A DNA stretch of 64,000 nt from Granulosicoccus sp947495035 (GCF_050589605.1 NZ_JBNGOO010000002.1); one strand, 5' to 3'. Positions 1-9,190 are shown, counted from the first letter of the stretch. Notes: generated from the letters alone by a model not told the origin. Translations and numbers: made by a program.

Positions 1-1
1 A

Positions 2-2902
2 CAGAATCTCGACATCTATACCGAATTCATGAACGCCTCCATAGAGGGCACGGAATTTTCGGTGCTTGTCACTGAAGAGCTGACACGGGTCGACGTGGTT
101 CAGGGGGAGGTGGCGATCTGCAACGCACAGGGGCCGGACACCCCATCTTTGCAATCCGGTGAGTCAGGGCGCTCGAAAGGCGGGGCGGCTCCCGAATTGA
201 TCAGTCCGCAAGATGCTGCACAGTGGGCTGTGTTTTTCCCGGAGATCAACGTGGACCACGCACTTGCACCGGCTACACGGCGGGCCATCGAGCTCGCCAG
301 ACTTGGCCGGGTCGAGGAGGGGCTGAAACTGATTGCCGACAGTGATGCAGCGTTCGAACTGGCAGTGAAAGCCATCATGCAGCTGATGTTGAATGACACC
401 GAGAGTGCGTCAGATGACGCCACGATGGCGTTGTCGTCCGACAACCAGGAGCCATCGGCATGGTTGGCCCTGTCCTACGTACAGCAGGCCAGGTTCAGGC
501 TGGGGCAGGCATTGGACAGTATTCGCTCGGCACGTGACCTGGCACCCCTGCGGGCTGATCTGTGGATCAGAGAGGTAGAGCTTCTGCAGATAAATGGTTT
601 TCACCGGCGGGCAAGAGAGGAAGCCATATACCTGGTAAGGCGATTCCCCGATATAGCCAGGGCCCACAGTGCCGCCGGTTTTCTGGAATTGCATGATCAT
701 GAGTTGCCATCTGCCAAACGATCTTTCGAAGCCGCCATGCTGCTGGATCAGAGGGACCCGTTGTCACGTCTGGGGCTGGGTCTGAGTCATATGCGGGAGG
801 GTGATTATTCCCGAGCCAGGCAGGAATTGGAAATTGCCGTGAATCTGAGTCCGTTGCAGTCCATGCTGCGCAGCTACCTTGGGCGAATCTATCTCGAACT
901 GGGGCTCCGCGAACAGGCTGCCGAACAGCTGGAACTGGCTGTGGCACTGGACGCCAATGATCCGATTCCACGCTTGTTCAACGCCTTCGTGGAACAGCAG
1001 CAGGGGCGCGTCCCGGCGGCATTGGCCGAACTGGATGCCTCGATCGATCGGGTGGAGCGTCGTGCAGCTTATCGTTCGAGTATCGACAGAGACGCCGACA
1101 TGGCTGTCGTATTGAGTTCCCGCGCGCGAATCTATGAGCAAATGGGCTTCGGGAATCTCACCTTGCTCGATGGTGCTGAATCCCTGCAGGAGGATCCCGG
1201 CTCCTATGTCGGTCATCGCCTGATGGCAGATGCATTCCTGAAGCGCCCGCGTCAGGAACTGTCACGGCAAAGTGAACTGTTGCAGGCGAAACTTCGTCAG
1301 CCATTGAACAACAACCCGAATCAGTATCGTCTGTACGACTCACGCCTGGATGCGCTGCGAGATGTGGGGCCGTTTGCGTCGTCTTTCAATGAATATACAC
1401 GCCTGTTCTCTCGCGAAGGCATGTCGGGGAATCTGGGAGGCGTGGTGGGGTCTCATGGTACCCGTGGTATCGAAGGACAGTTCACTGTATTGGGGCGGCG
1501 AACTCTGGCAGCACTCAGTGCGTATGAAGCGTCTACCGAGGGGCTGAGGGGGAACCGGGATGAGCGGCTTGGCATTACCTCGATTTTTCTCCAACGTCGA
1601 TTGACGAACAGGCTGGAATGGCAAGCGGAGCACCAATACTCGGACTTCGAAGGCGGGGATGATTATCTCGGTTTCGAACGGGCTGTCCATGATGAGCGAG
1701 CAAGAAACAGAGAGAGTCAATCTGCCAGTCGGGTCAGCGCACATCTGCGTCCGGATGCGGCCAGTTCCTGGCTGGTCAACCTGGAGCATGGGCGAGTGAG
1801 GGATGATTCGGATGAGCACCGTGAGGGAGCTATCCGGACGCGGGATCGTCTGCAAGGGGAGGTGATGGATGTCCAGTACACCCGAAGTCTGCTCAGCGGC
1901 GATATCGTGGGAGGGATCCTGTTGAGCCAGCAAGAGCAGACATTCAGAGAGTTTGGCATTGGCGCTGGTGATGCTCAGGGTTTGCTGGCGCAGGAGCGCC
2001 GGGATGTGCGTGAATCATCCCTGTACGCCTACTGGTACAAGCCTGTGTACGATGGCCTGGATACCCGCCTGGACGCGCTGTTGGGCTTGAGTATCGATCG
2101 TGGTTCCGGTCGTCGGGGTCGGGATGGCGAATCGCTCAACCCCAAGTTGGGCCTGTCATGGAAGCGGCATGGCACTCGCGTGAGACTGACGGCGGCAAGG
2201 ACGGTGAAGCGCACCCTGATCAGCCGGCGGTCTCTGGAACCCAGCCAGGTGATGGGTTTTTCCCAGACGCTCGATCAGCCCTGGGTCGATCATTCCCGAC
2301 TCCTTGCCTGGGGAGTCGACCATTCCTTTGCCAGGCGGAGGGCGTCCGCTATCGGCCGGACGAGGGTGGGAGTAGAGTATTCACATCGACAAACCGTCGT
2401 GGCCAGTGAAGCGGTACGCAAGCCGCAGTCCGTCGAGCAGGAACTCAAGATGTTCCTGTATATACCCTGGTCTGCAACGGCGCTTTCGATGGAATGGTCC
2501 GTATCCGATTGGGCCTGGCGCGAGGCGATCGGGCTGCCAACAAACGAAATCAAGACTCGCCAGAGGAGCGTTGGTCTGACTCACCGGCTTGATCTGGGTC
2601 TCAAGCAATTTCTGTCGGATTCGCTGTCGCTGTCGGCAGTGGCAAGATGGCGAGCTCAGGATGGGCGCTTTTACAACTTCAGCAGCAATTTCTACCGCGA
2701 GGGGGTATCCCGCTTTCTGACCTTCGATGCCTTGTTCGAATGGAGGCTGAGTGGCTTGAGCCAGACAGGGTTCAGAACACGGTTGTCCATCGGCGTGGAA
2801 AACGTACTGGATGAGCGATTCCGGTTCGAAGACGAGGATCCGCTTGACCCGAGGGTGGCCTATGAGCGCACGGTACTGCTCAGGTTGGAAACCCGGTTTT
2901 GA
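2..2902 (+). CDS. FecR-TPR-outer membrane beta-barrel fusion protein (5' end outside window)
   Basis: The reading frame is open from base 2, so the gene starts before the window. The ATG at base 29 lies inside a FecR-like motif (NASIEGTEFSV, then a stretch ending in QGEVAI) and is probably not the true start. Counting from that ATG, a proline- and serine-rich linker follows, then TPR-type helical repeats (about residues 80-340), then a long alternating region (about 430-957) that ends in Phe, as outer-membrane barrels do. The C-terminus (NVLDERF, ending LETRF) resembles TonB-dependent receptors, but no plug domain is visible. A surface or periplasmic sensing/scaffold role is inference. A Crp/Fnr regulator follows 50 bases later. 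Domain order is fairly sure; function is unknown. Confidence 0.75.
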   Translation, partial: QNLDIYTEFMNASIEGTEFSVLVTEELTRVDVVQGEVAICNAQGPDTPSLQSGESGRSKGGAAPELISPQDAAQWAVFFPEINVDHALAPATRRAIELARLGRVEEGLKLIADSDAAFELAVKAIMQLMLNDTESASDDATMALSSDNQEPSAWLALSYVQQARFRLGQALDSIRSARDLAPLRADLWIREVELLQINGFHRRAREEAIYLVRRFPDIARAHSAAGFLELHDHELPSAKRSFEAAMLLDQRDPLSRLGLGLSHMREGDYSRARQELEIAVNLSPLQSMLRSYLGRIYLELGLREQAAEQLELAVALDANDPIPRLFNAFVEQQQGRVPAALAELDASIDRVERRAAYRSSIDRDADMAVVLSSRARIYEQMGFGNLTLLDGAESLQEDPGSYVGHRLMADAFLKRPRQELSRQSELLQAKLRQPLNNNPNQYRLYDSRLDALRDVGPFASSFNEYTRLFSREGMSGNLGGVVGSHGTRGIEGQFTVLGRRTLAALSAYEASTEGLRGNRDERLGITSIFLQRRLTNRLEWQAEHQYSDFEGGDDYLGFERAVHDERARNRESQSASRVSAHLRPDAASSWLVNLEHGRVRDDSDEHREGAIRTRDRLQGEVMDVQYTRSLLSGDIVGGILLSQQEQTFREFGIGAGDAQGLLAQERRDVRESSLYAYWYKPVYDGLDTRLDALLGLSIDRGSGRRGRDGESLNPKLGLSWKRHGTRVRLTAARTVKRTLISRRSLEPSQVMGFSQTLDQPWVDHSRLLAWGVDHSFARRRASAIGRTRVGVEYSHRQTVVASEAVRKPQSVEQELKMFLYIPWSATALSMEWSVSDWAWREAIGLPTNEIKTRQRSVGLTHRLDLGLKQFLSDSLSLSAVARWRAQDGRFYNFSSNFYREGVSRFLTFDALFEWRLSGLSQTGFRTRLSIGVENVLDERFRFEDEDPLDPRVAYERTVLLRLETRF

Positions 2903-2952
2903 ACAGTTGAAAAAACGACAATGCCAGGACTGTCACTGATGACAGAGCACTC

Positions 2953-3639
2953 ATGAAACCTGCGGCCTTGACCTTGAGTGTCTTTGACATATTCCAGGGC
3001 CTGTCATCTGCGCAGCGAGCCGAAGTCGCTGCGCAAATGACCGCTCGACAATACTCGGTCGGGCAGTGCGTCATATCAGCAGGTACGACGCTGCGCACGG
3101 TCCATTTCCTGGTCAGCGGTCGGGTACGAGCGTGTGCCTACAATCACTCGGGCAGGCAGGTCTACTTCGAGGACCTTGTCCCGGGCATGATGTTCGGTGA
3201 ACTGGCGGCACTCGATCATGGCGATCGATCCAGTGATTGCATTGCCATGGAGAACAGTCTTGTCCTGAGTCTGGAGCAGCAGCAGTTTCTGCAGGTGCTG
3301 GATGATCTTCCGGAGGTCAAGGATCGGGTTCTGCTACGTCTGGTTGGCATGGTGCGCCGGCAGTTGCAGCGCGTATTCGAGTACACGACATACAGTGTCA
3401 ATCAGCGCATTCGTTTCGAACTGTTGCGACTGGCTTCGGAGGCGGGAGAAGTACATTCCCCTGTAGTGCTTCGATCTGTCCCTACGCAGGCGGAACTCGC
3501 GGAGCGCATCAGCTCCCATCGCGAAGCGGTTTCACGCGAATTGAAGTTGCTGGAAGCTGAAGGTTTGATCACCTGGAATCGTCACAGCCATATCATCCAC
3601 GATCAGAAAGCTCTATTGAAGCGTGCCGGTTCTTCCTGA
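2953..3639 (+). CDS. Crp/Fnr family transcriptional regulator
   Basis: A 228-residue protein with the usual two-part Crp/Fnr layout. An N-terminal cyclic-nucleotide-binding fold covers about residues 8-130 (GMMFGELAALDHGDRS matches the phosphate-binding cassette region). A C-terminal winged helix spans about 165-220, with recognition helix SHREAVSRELKLLE. No cysteine cluster of the FNR iron-sulfur type is seen near the N-terminus, so oxygen sensing through a [4Fe-4S] cluster is unlikely. It lies 50 bases after the FecR-TPR-barrel gene on the same strand and may share its transcript. The ligand and targets cannot be told from sequence. Confidence 0.88.
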   Translation: MKPAALTLSVFDIFQGLSSAQRAEVAAQMTARQYSVGQCVISAGTTLRTVHFLVSGRVRACAYNHSGRQVYFEDLVPGMMFGELAALDHGDRSSDCIAMENSLVLSLEQQQFLQVLDDLPEVKDRVLLRLVGMVRRQLQRVFEYTTYSVNQRIRFELLRLASEAGEVHSPVVLRSVPTQAELAERISSHREAVSRELKLLEAEGLITWNRHSHIIHDQKALLKRAGSS

Positions 3640-3697
3640 ACCTGTTTCATGCCTGTCTGGCAGACCTGTCGGTGACTTCCGTATGGTATGAATATTG

Positions 3698-4213
3698 ATG
3701 GCATTGCCAGCCATGAACGCCTTGGTCAACGAGCTTGCAGCATTCTGTTCCCGCATCATGGAAGGTGAGCGGCAATCCATTTTCCTGCTGATCTCGATGT
3801 ACTGTTTTCTGATGCTGGGTTATTCAGCCCTTCACCAGATCCGGATGCGGCGATGGCCGAGCACAATCGGCCATCTGGCCACCATCGGAAAAAAGGTGTT
3901 CGAGGTTCACACCGGGCGTTCGGAGACAAGCTACAGGCTGAATGCCCTGTACGAGTATGGAGTGAACGGAAGGACGTATCAGGGCAATCGTGTCTCCGCA
4001 TGGATTGTGATCGCCAGTCGTAACGCGAAAGGTGTTCTGGATTGGCAATCACGTGGCGTGGAGCTGCTTGGTGATGATCAGGTGCGCGTTTTCTACAATC
4101 CGGGAAAGCCATCGAAGAGTGTCCTGATCAGGCCCGGTCAGGTTGGTCTCGCCGTGACCGCGTTCGGCGCATTGCTGCCTCTGGGGCTACATTTGTTCCA
4201 CTACTACATCTAA
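3698..4213 (+). CDS. DUF3592-type membrane protein
   Basis: About 171 residues with one hydrophobic segment near the N-terminus (IFLLISMYCFLMLGYSAL) and another at the extreme C-terminus (LAVTAFGALLPLGLHLF). Between them lies a soluble beta-rich region with YEYGVNGRTYQGNRVS and VRVFYNPGKPSKSVL. This pattern of two membrane helices around an extracytoplasmic loop with a 'Y-NP--P--S-L' motif is typical of DUF3592 proteins, whose function is unknown. The ATG at 3698 was chosen; a TTG one codon earlier is possible. Same strand as the Crp/Fnr gene, 58 bases downstream. Confidence 0.7.
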   Translation: MALPAMNALVNELAAFCSRIMEGERQSIFLLISMYCFLMLGYSALHQIRMRRWPSTIGHLATIGKKVFEVHTGRSETSYRLNALYEYGVNGRTYQGNRVSAWIVIASRNAKGVLDWQSRGVELLGDDQVRVFYNPGKPSKSVLIRPGQVGLAVTAFGALLPLGLHLFHYYI

Positions 4214-4612
4214 CCCCCAGTCCCGGCAAGGGTACGATACGCTGGAAGCACGTTTCGGCCCTGAGGGTCATTGGCGGTCGTGAAGCAATGGAGTATTCCC
4301 ACCCGCATGTGCTGGATGCCGACACGATTTTCTTCATCGGCTCCAATACTGATAGTGCAGCCACGGAGCGCCCGACGCTCCATGGTGACCTCGGTTTCAG
4401 GGCATTCATGCATCCCGGTATGCAAGAGCCGCAAGTGGGCAACAATCTTCATTGAAATCCTGTTTCTTCCACAGGAGCAAGATTGTTCCGTTTGTGCCAT
4501 CTTGTTAGAAGCCGGCAAGGCAGGCAATCTTCCCTGTTTCCGGTGAGACAGTCCGTGAAGCCTGTTCGAGAATGTACGTACCCGAATTCAAATTCTGACA
4601 AGAGAAAGCAAC
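4214..4612. other. 399-base gap with only weak small reading frames
   Basis: No gene is convincingly supported here. A 55-codon frame on the plus strand (4288-4455, starting MEYSHPHVLDADTIFF) and an 80-codon frame on the minus strand (stop near 4210, start near 4452, with an AGGA five bases before the ATG) overlap each other, and both have ordinary codon composition. Just upstream, another plus-strand frame (GYDTLEARFGPEGHWRS) ends in a stop and could join the 55-codon frame by one frameshift. The region may therefore hold a decayed gene. None of the three products is recognisable to me. The promoter of the racemase gene must also lie here. Confidence 0.3.
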
Positions 4613-5362
4613 ATGTCCATGGAACACGGTGGTAAGTCTGTCTACGGTGCCACTCTGGGTATCATCATGCTGGAAGCCACTTTTCCACGCATCAAGGGTG
4701 ACATGGGGAATGCCACGACCTGGCCTTTCCCGGTTCAATACAGAGTGGTGCGCGGTGCAAGTCCGGACAAGGTGGTTCGTCAGGACCCGCGGGACATGAT
4801 GGAGGAGTTTGTTGCCGCCGCCAGGGATCTGGTTGCATCCGGGTGTGATGGGATCACCACCAATTGTGGGTTTCTGGCGCTCATTCAGGAAGAGATTGCC
4901 AGGCAGGTGCCGGTACCGGTGGCAACATCTTCCCTCATGCAATTGCCCATGATTCAGAAGCTGTTGCCCGCCGGCAAACGTGTGGGCATCATCACGATCT
5001 CGAGCAGGACATTGACTGCCGAGCATCTCAGGGCTGCAGGTATCGACAACCCGGAGAATGTGCCTGTCGTGGGTACCGACAATGGTCGTGCCTTCACACA
5101 CGGTATTCTGGACGACCAGCCATCCATCGATTTTGCGGACTGCAGACTGGATATGCTGGATGCGGCTCGTGAGTTGATCTCGAACCATGACGACATTGGT
5201 GCCATTCTGTTCGAATGTACCAACATGAGTCCCTACGCGGCAGATGTTCGCAAGGCTACCGGACTTCCAGTGTTCTCCATCTATTCCTTCGTTCACTGGT
5301 TTCATCAGGCCCTGGTACCCGATTCATTTGCACTGACTCTGGATGATCCTCGATACTTGTAA
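4613..5362 (+). CDS. Aspartate/glutamate racemase-family protein
   Basis: 249 residues. The sequence carries the paired cysteines expected of the Asp/Glu/hydantoin racemase superfamily. The first is in TTNCGFL (about residue 84), the second in FECTNMSPY (about residue 201). Each follows a short hydrophobic strand, as the catalytic cysteines do in this two-domain fold. Members racemise amino acids or hydantoins, or isomerise maleate or decarboxylate malonates by related chemistry. The substrate is not predictable here. The start ATG (then a second ATG two codons on) follows AAGAGAAAGC. The gene stands alone, with 399 bases before it and 237 bases after it. Confidence 0.8.
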   Translation: MSMEHGGKSVYGATLGIIMLEATFPRIKGDMGNATTWPFPVQYRVVRGASPDKVVRQDPRDMMEEFVAAARDLVASGCDGITTNCGFLALIQEEIARQVPVPVATSSLMQLPMIQKLLPAGKRVGIITISSRTLTAEHLRAAGIDNPENVPVVGTDNGRAFTHGILDDQPSIDFADCRLDMLDAARELISNHDDIGAILFECTNMSPYAADVRKATGLPVFSIYSFVHWFHQALVPDSFALTLDDPRYL

Positions 5363-5599
5363 CCAACCAGGGAGTTCACGTGCATTCCTCGTCATGGTCG
5401 TGGCAGTGGTTTTGAACGGCGCAGCATTGAACGATCGTTTCCCGTAACCCCGGACAAGGTCCCCGCAGACTTTCCGCGGGTCAGGGCGAGCGCACTGTCA
5501 TACCAAACCGGTCAAGCGAGCCGTGACAGGCAGATTCGGTTATCATCTGCCTACTCTTGCGCTCCATGGTGAGCTCTGACATGACAGTGGAAGCGTACA

Positions 5600-6316
5600 G
5601 TGACGCAGCACAATACCCGGTATCTTGTTGTTGGCAGCGGCAGAATGGCGACTCACTGGACGGCCTATCTGGGTATGCTGGGCATGAACTGCAGCCAGTG
5701 GGCTCGTGCCAGCGATGATGCTGCCGCATTGACATCCCGTCTGGCGGATGCGGATCAGGTATTCCTGGCCATATCAGATGACAGCCTCGAAGGTTTTCAT
5801 GATGAGCATCTGAAATATTTTGCAGGGCCTGTCTACCATTTCAGCGGTTGCCATCTGTCACCGACAATGCGCAGTTGTCATCCGTTGATGACGTTCGGTA
5901 CCGAGCTCCACGAGCCTGACGTCTATCGTTCCCTGACTCTGGTGCTGGAGTCGGAAGATGCCGATGGCCCGAGCCTGTTCAGTGGCTTTCCGAATCCTGT
6001 GGTCAGCATCCCGGCTCAGAGCAAACCGCTTTATCATGCACTGTGCGTCATGTCCTGCAACTTTCCCCAAATCATCTGGAAGAATACCGTTGCCCGATTC
6101 AAGCAGCTGGGTGTCTCGGCCGATTCCCTGTCGCCCCTGTTGTCGGTAACACTGGAGAACTCCCTGAATATTCCGGGTGGCAGTGTGACGGGTCCACTGG
6201 CGCGAAACGATGCATTGACCATCGAGAAGAATATCCAGTCATTGCACAGTGATGCCGAGAAAGAGTTGTATCGGAGTTTCGTTCGATTCATGCAATTGCC
6301 TGACAGCCGCTCATAA
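5600..6316 (+). CDS. panG: PanG-like ketopantoate reductase (Rossmann/DUF2520-type)
   Basis: 238 residues. An N-terminal Rossmann motif VVGSGRMATHW (about residues 10-20) is followed by a strand with FLAISDDSL and a C-terminal helical part that includes LENSLNIPGG. It does not look like classical PanE. It lies immediately before panB and panC (23-base gap to panB), which is the position of PanG, the alternative ketopantoate reductase described in Francisella. The proposed reaction is NAD(P)H reduction of 2-dehydropantoate to pantoate. The GTG at 5600 was chosen because the next ATG (5645) would remove the nucleotide-binding glycine motif. Function rests on context plus fold, so the symbol is provisional. 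Confidence 0.65.
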   Translation: MTQHNTRYLVVGSGRMATHWTAYLGMLGMNCSQWARASDDAAALTSRLADADQVFLAISDDSLEGFHDEHLKYFAGPVYHFSGCHLSPTMRSCHPLMTFGTELHEPDVYRSLTLVLESEDADGPSLFSGFPNPVVSIPAQSKPLYHALCVMSCNFPQIIWKNTVARFKQLGVSADSLSPLLSVTLENSLNIPGGSVTGPLARNDALTIEKNIQSLHSDAEKELYRSFVRFMQLPDSRS

Positions 6317-6339
6317 CATCCAATCATGCGAGCAAGCAC

Positions 6340-7128
6340 GTGAAAATCACAGATTTCGGGAAATACAAGCAGGCGGGCAGAAAGATTTCCATGCTGACCT
6401 GCTACGACTACTGGACTGCAAGCATCGTTGAGCAGTCCGATGTGGACTGCCTGCTGGTGGGTGACAGTCTTGGCATGGTGATGCATGGCCATGATAGTAC
6501 CGTGACGGTCACTATGGACATGATGGAGCTGCATACTCGGGCCGTGGTGCAGGGTGCTCCATCGAAATTCATCGTCGGTGACATGCCGTTTCTGAGCAAC
6601 CGAGGTTCACTGGACAAGAGTCTGGAAAACGTTCACCGGCTGATGACGGCCGGTGCCCAGGCGGTCAAGATCGAAGGTGTGAAGGGAAATGAAACACTCA
6701 TCAGTCATCTGGTGGATTCCGGCGTACCGGTCATGGGACACCTGGGGTTGATGCCGCAGAGTGTCAACACGCTGGGAGGTTACAAGGTGCAGGGCAAGAG
6801 CCAGCAACAGGCGGATGAGATCATCGCCCAGGCGCTGCAGGCGCAGGCCTCAGGTTGCTTTGCGCTGGTCATCGAATGTGTACCGACATCATTGGGTCTG
6901 TCACTCAGCCAGTCTCTGGACATTCCCGTTATCGGTATTGGTGCCGGCGTACATACCGATGGCCAGGTCCTGGTCATGCAGGACATGCTGGGTGCCTTCG
7001 AGCACAATGCCAATTTCGTCAGAACCTACTGCAATCTGCAGGAGACACTGCAGCAGGCGTTCGACGGATTTGCCGAGGATGTCAGGACCGAACAGTACCC
7101 GAACACGGACGAAAGCTACCCATCATGA
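6340..7128 (+). CDS. panB: 3-methyl-2-oxobutanoate hydroxymethyltransferase
   Basis: 262 residues, the usual length for PanB, which transfers a hydroxymethyl group from methylene-tetrahydrofolate to 2-oxoisovalerate to make ketopantoate. Family motifs are present: KISMLTCYDYWTA at the N-terminus, LLVGDSLGMVMHGHDST (metal and substrate site), FIVGDMPFLS, AQAVKIEG, and GIGAGVHTDGQVLVMQDMLG near residue 200. The start is GTG at 6340. Its stop codon overlaps the panC start (ATGA at 7125-7128), so the two are translationally coupled in a panG-panB-panC operon. Confidence 0.96.
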   Translation: MKITDFGKYKQAGRKISMLTCYDYWTASIVEQSDVDCLLVGDSLGMVMHGHDSTVTVTMDMMELHTRAVVQGAPSKFIVGDMPFLSNRGSLDKSLENVHRLMTAGAQAVKIEGVKGNETLISHLVDSGVPVMGHLGLMPQSVNTLGGYKVQGKSQQQADEIIAQALQAQASGCFALVIECVPTSLGLSLSQSLDIPVIGIGAGVHTDGQVLVMQDMLGAFEHNANFVRTYCNLQETLQQAFDGFAEDVRTEQYPNTDESYPS

Positions 7129-7889
7129 ATATTCATCATGGTGTTGCTGCCTGGTTGGCCGCATGCGAAGGCGGAGATGTCCTCGGCAGAGGACTGGTGC
7201 CGACCATGGGAGCTCTGCACGAGGGTCACGGGTCACTCATCCGGCAATGTGTCGCTGAGAACACGCAGAGCATCGTGACCATCTACGTCAATCCGACTCA
7301 GTTCGAGAATCCGGACGATCTCGGCAATTATCCGGACAGTCTGCAGGATGACATCCATTATCTGGAGAGTCTGGGCGTGAGCGATCTGATCCTGCCTCAA
7401 TACAAGGAATTGTATCCGTTTGATTTCACTCTGTTTGTAGATGAATCACTGGACTCGAAAGTTCTGTGCGGCAAGAACCGGACGGGGCATTTCAAGGGTG
7501 TCTTGTCGGTCGTGATGAAACTGATCAACCTGACACAGGCGCGACGTGTGTACTTCGGCAAGAAGGATTTTCAGCAGTACCGTCTTGTCAGCAAGATGGT
7601 AGAGGCCTATTTCATGCCAACCCGGATCATCGGCATGGACACTGTCAGGGATGAGCATGGTCTTGCCCTGAGTTCTCGCAACCGACGGCTTTCCGACGAA
7701 CAGCTGGTGTTGGCCAGACGGATGAATGTCTTGCTCCGGGACGGGAGTCTGTCGACCGAAGAGATTGCCGATCAACTGAACAGCTGGGGGTTTCGGGTGG
7801 ACTACTGTGAAGAGCGCTGGGGCAGACGCTTTGTCGCCGCTTTTCTCGGTGAGGTTCGTCTGATCGATAACGTCGAGATGACGCCGTAG
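7125..7889 (+). CDS. panC: Pantothenate synthetase (pantoate-beta-alanine ligase)
   Basis: 254 residues. It condenses pantoate with beta-alanine using ATP. The HIGH-type signature VPTMGALHEGHGSL is at about residues 25-38, IYVNPTQFEN follows, FGKKDFQQY matches the ATP-site KDxQQ, and GLALSSRN is the KMSKS-type loop. It is about 25-30 residues shorter than typical PanC; the shortening is in the C-terminal domain, which still ends in VRLIDNVEM. The frame is open further upstream inside panB, but the ATG overlapping the panB stop is the sensible start. One base separates it from the convergent acetyltransferase gene. Confidence 0.94.
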   Translation: MNIHHGVAAWLAACEGGDVLGRGLVPTMGALHEGHGSLIRQCVAENTQSIVTIYVNPTQFENPDDLGNYPDSLQDDIHYLESLGVSDLILPQYKELYPFDFTLFVDESLDSKVLCGKNRTGHFKGVLSVVMKLINLTQARRVYFGKKDFQQYRLVSKMVEAYFMPTRIIGMDTVRDEHGLALSSRNRRLSDEQLVLARRMNVLLRDGSLSTEEIADQLNSWGFRVDYCEERWGRRFVAAFLGEVRLIDNVEMTP

Positions 7890-7890
7890 A

Positions 7891-8376
7891 TCAGAGCGTC
7901 ATGAGCATTTCGTGCCAGGTCATTCCGCCGTGGTCGGATTGTGATGGCCTGATGTAGCTGAAGCCGAATCTCTCGTACAGAGGCACATGACGTTGCCTGC
8001 ACATCAGGTGAATGCTCTGCTTGTCCATGTCGATCATGCGTCCGATGAATTCCTTCATCAGGGCAGTGGAGAGGCTCTGGCCTTGGTACGCAGGGTCAAC
8101 CACGACTGACAGAATGACCACATTGGGGGCCTCGGGAGAGTGGCCGATGAGTTCCTTGAAGGCTTCGTCGGCCATTTCGACATCGTGGGCGCATCCGCAG
8201 TTGATGAAGCCAGCCAGTTCACCGTCGATTTCCAGTACCAGAAAACCCTCCGGGTATGTCTCGAGGCGCTGTGTGATCTTTTCCAGAGTCGCCGCCTCGT
8301 CGCCTTCGTAGGCCGAGCGCTCGATGTCGTGACATCGGGACGCGTCCGAGGGGGTTCCCGTGCGAAATGTGTACAT
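7891..8376 (-). CDS. GNAT family N-acetyltransferase
   Basis: 161 residues with the GNAT fold. The start TFRTGTPSDASRCHDIE is a typical first strand and helix. FLVLEIDGELAGFI is the central beta hairpin. VVILSVVVDPAYQGQSLSTA is motif A, where the usual R/Q-x-x-G-x-G/A acetyl-CoA loop is QGQSLS. The C-terminal strand is LYERFGFSYIRPS. The substrate is unknown. It faces panC tail to tail with a single base between the stops, so the two genes are on separate transcripts. Confidence 0.85.
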   Translation of the reverse strand: MYTFRTGTPSDASRCHDIERSAYEGDEAATLEKITQRLETYPEGFLVLEIDGELAGFINCGCAHDVEMADEAFKELIGHSPEAPNVVILSVVVDPAYQGQSLSTALMKEFIGRMIDMDKQSIHLMCRQRHVPLYERFGFSYIRPSQSDHGGMTWHEMLMTL

Positions 8377-8415
8377 TCAGGTTTGCCGGTTGCCAGCGAG
8401 CAGTCTGGTGCTGCG

Positions 8416-8907
8416 CTACTGCATCTGTAACTTGTCTTGAAGCCAGTTCTGGATCTTTTCGCGAATGGTCACTCTGCGAACGCCCCATTGGTTGGCACTC
8501 TGGTAGTCGACGCAACTCAGTGTGTAGGGTTCGTCGTCACTGATCAGGCCGCTTATCAGTATATCCCGGGGCGGCTGTGCCTGGCGCCAGACACCGTGAA
8601 TTTCGGGAGGGCAATGGAGACTGAACCAGTTGTCGCGTTCATGCTCCAGCACTTGCGCCAGACCGCTGCGGGTATCGGGCTCTATGGTGATCTCGACGGT
8701 CACGACATCGCCGTTGTCATGCAGCTTGTCGATCTCGCTGGTGGTGCAGACGCCTGCCGTGTCGAAGTAGCTTTGCAACAACTGCTGAGACAGACTGGCC
8801 TCTTCGGCCTGCGGCAGAACCATGTTTTCCGCTCGCGCGACAGTCACGGAAAACCACAAGGCTGCAGCGGCGAGTACTGTCAGACTGCATCGTTTTCTTT
8901 TCACCAT
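8416..8907 (-). CDS. Exported protein of unknown function
   Basis: 163 residues. The N-terminus is a clear Sec signal peptide: positive MVKRKRC, hydrophobic core LTVLAAAALWFSVTVA, and a likely cut after ARA at about residue 27. The mature part has three scattered cysteines (in GVCTTSE, LHCPPE and LSCVDY), so a disulfide is possible in the periplasm. I do not recognise a family. It lies 39 bases upstream of the acetyltransferase gene on the same strand, so the two may be co-transcribed. It is divergent from the transporter-cyo operon. Confidence 0.6.
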   Translation of the reverse strand: MVKRKRCSLTVLAAAALWFSVTVARAENMVLPQAEEASLSQQLLQSYFDTAGVCTTSEIDKLHDNGDVVTVEITIEPDTRSGLAQVLEHERDNWFSLHCPPEIHGVWRQAQPPRDILISGLISDDEPYTLSCVDYQSANQWGVRRVTIREKIQNWLQDKLQMQ

Positions 8908-9190
8908 GATGATCCATTATGCCAGAGCGTTGTCGTGCGTGGGCATCATGTCGAAGCGCATTGTTGCCTGCGCAGGTACCCATGATGCAAGCTCATGGAT
9001 CTTTGATGCCAAGCGGTAAATAATTCAGGCTCTCAGACATGATACATTTGCGTCACAAAAACGCGTGAACCCAGGAAGCGGAAATACCCTTGTGTATACG
9101 AAGGGTTTTATTGCATATCTGGCGATTTGGTTGTCGTTGGATCCTGATTGAATCGATTTGCAAGCAAGCCGTACAGGAGCAGTCAGCACA

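Noticed and set aside
4271..4546. 91-codon plus-strand frame
   Set aside because: Composition (many Ser, Arg, Cys) resembles out-of-frame translation, and there is no Shine-Dalgarno or recognisable domain.
5363..5599. Terminator at about 5459-5480
   Set aside because: A short GC-rich hairpin is present, but there is no T-run and the stem is interrupted.
6855..7124. N-terminal extension of panC
   Set aside because: It lies entirely within panB in another frame, and the ATGA overlap gives a normal PanC start.
8908..9190. Regulatory site (FNR or ArcA) before the oxidase operon
   Set aside because: The gap is AT-rich in places, but I could not find a match good enough to name a site.
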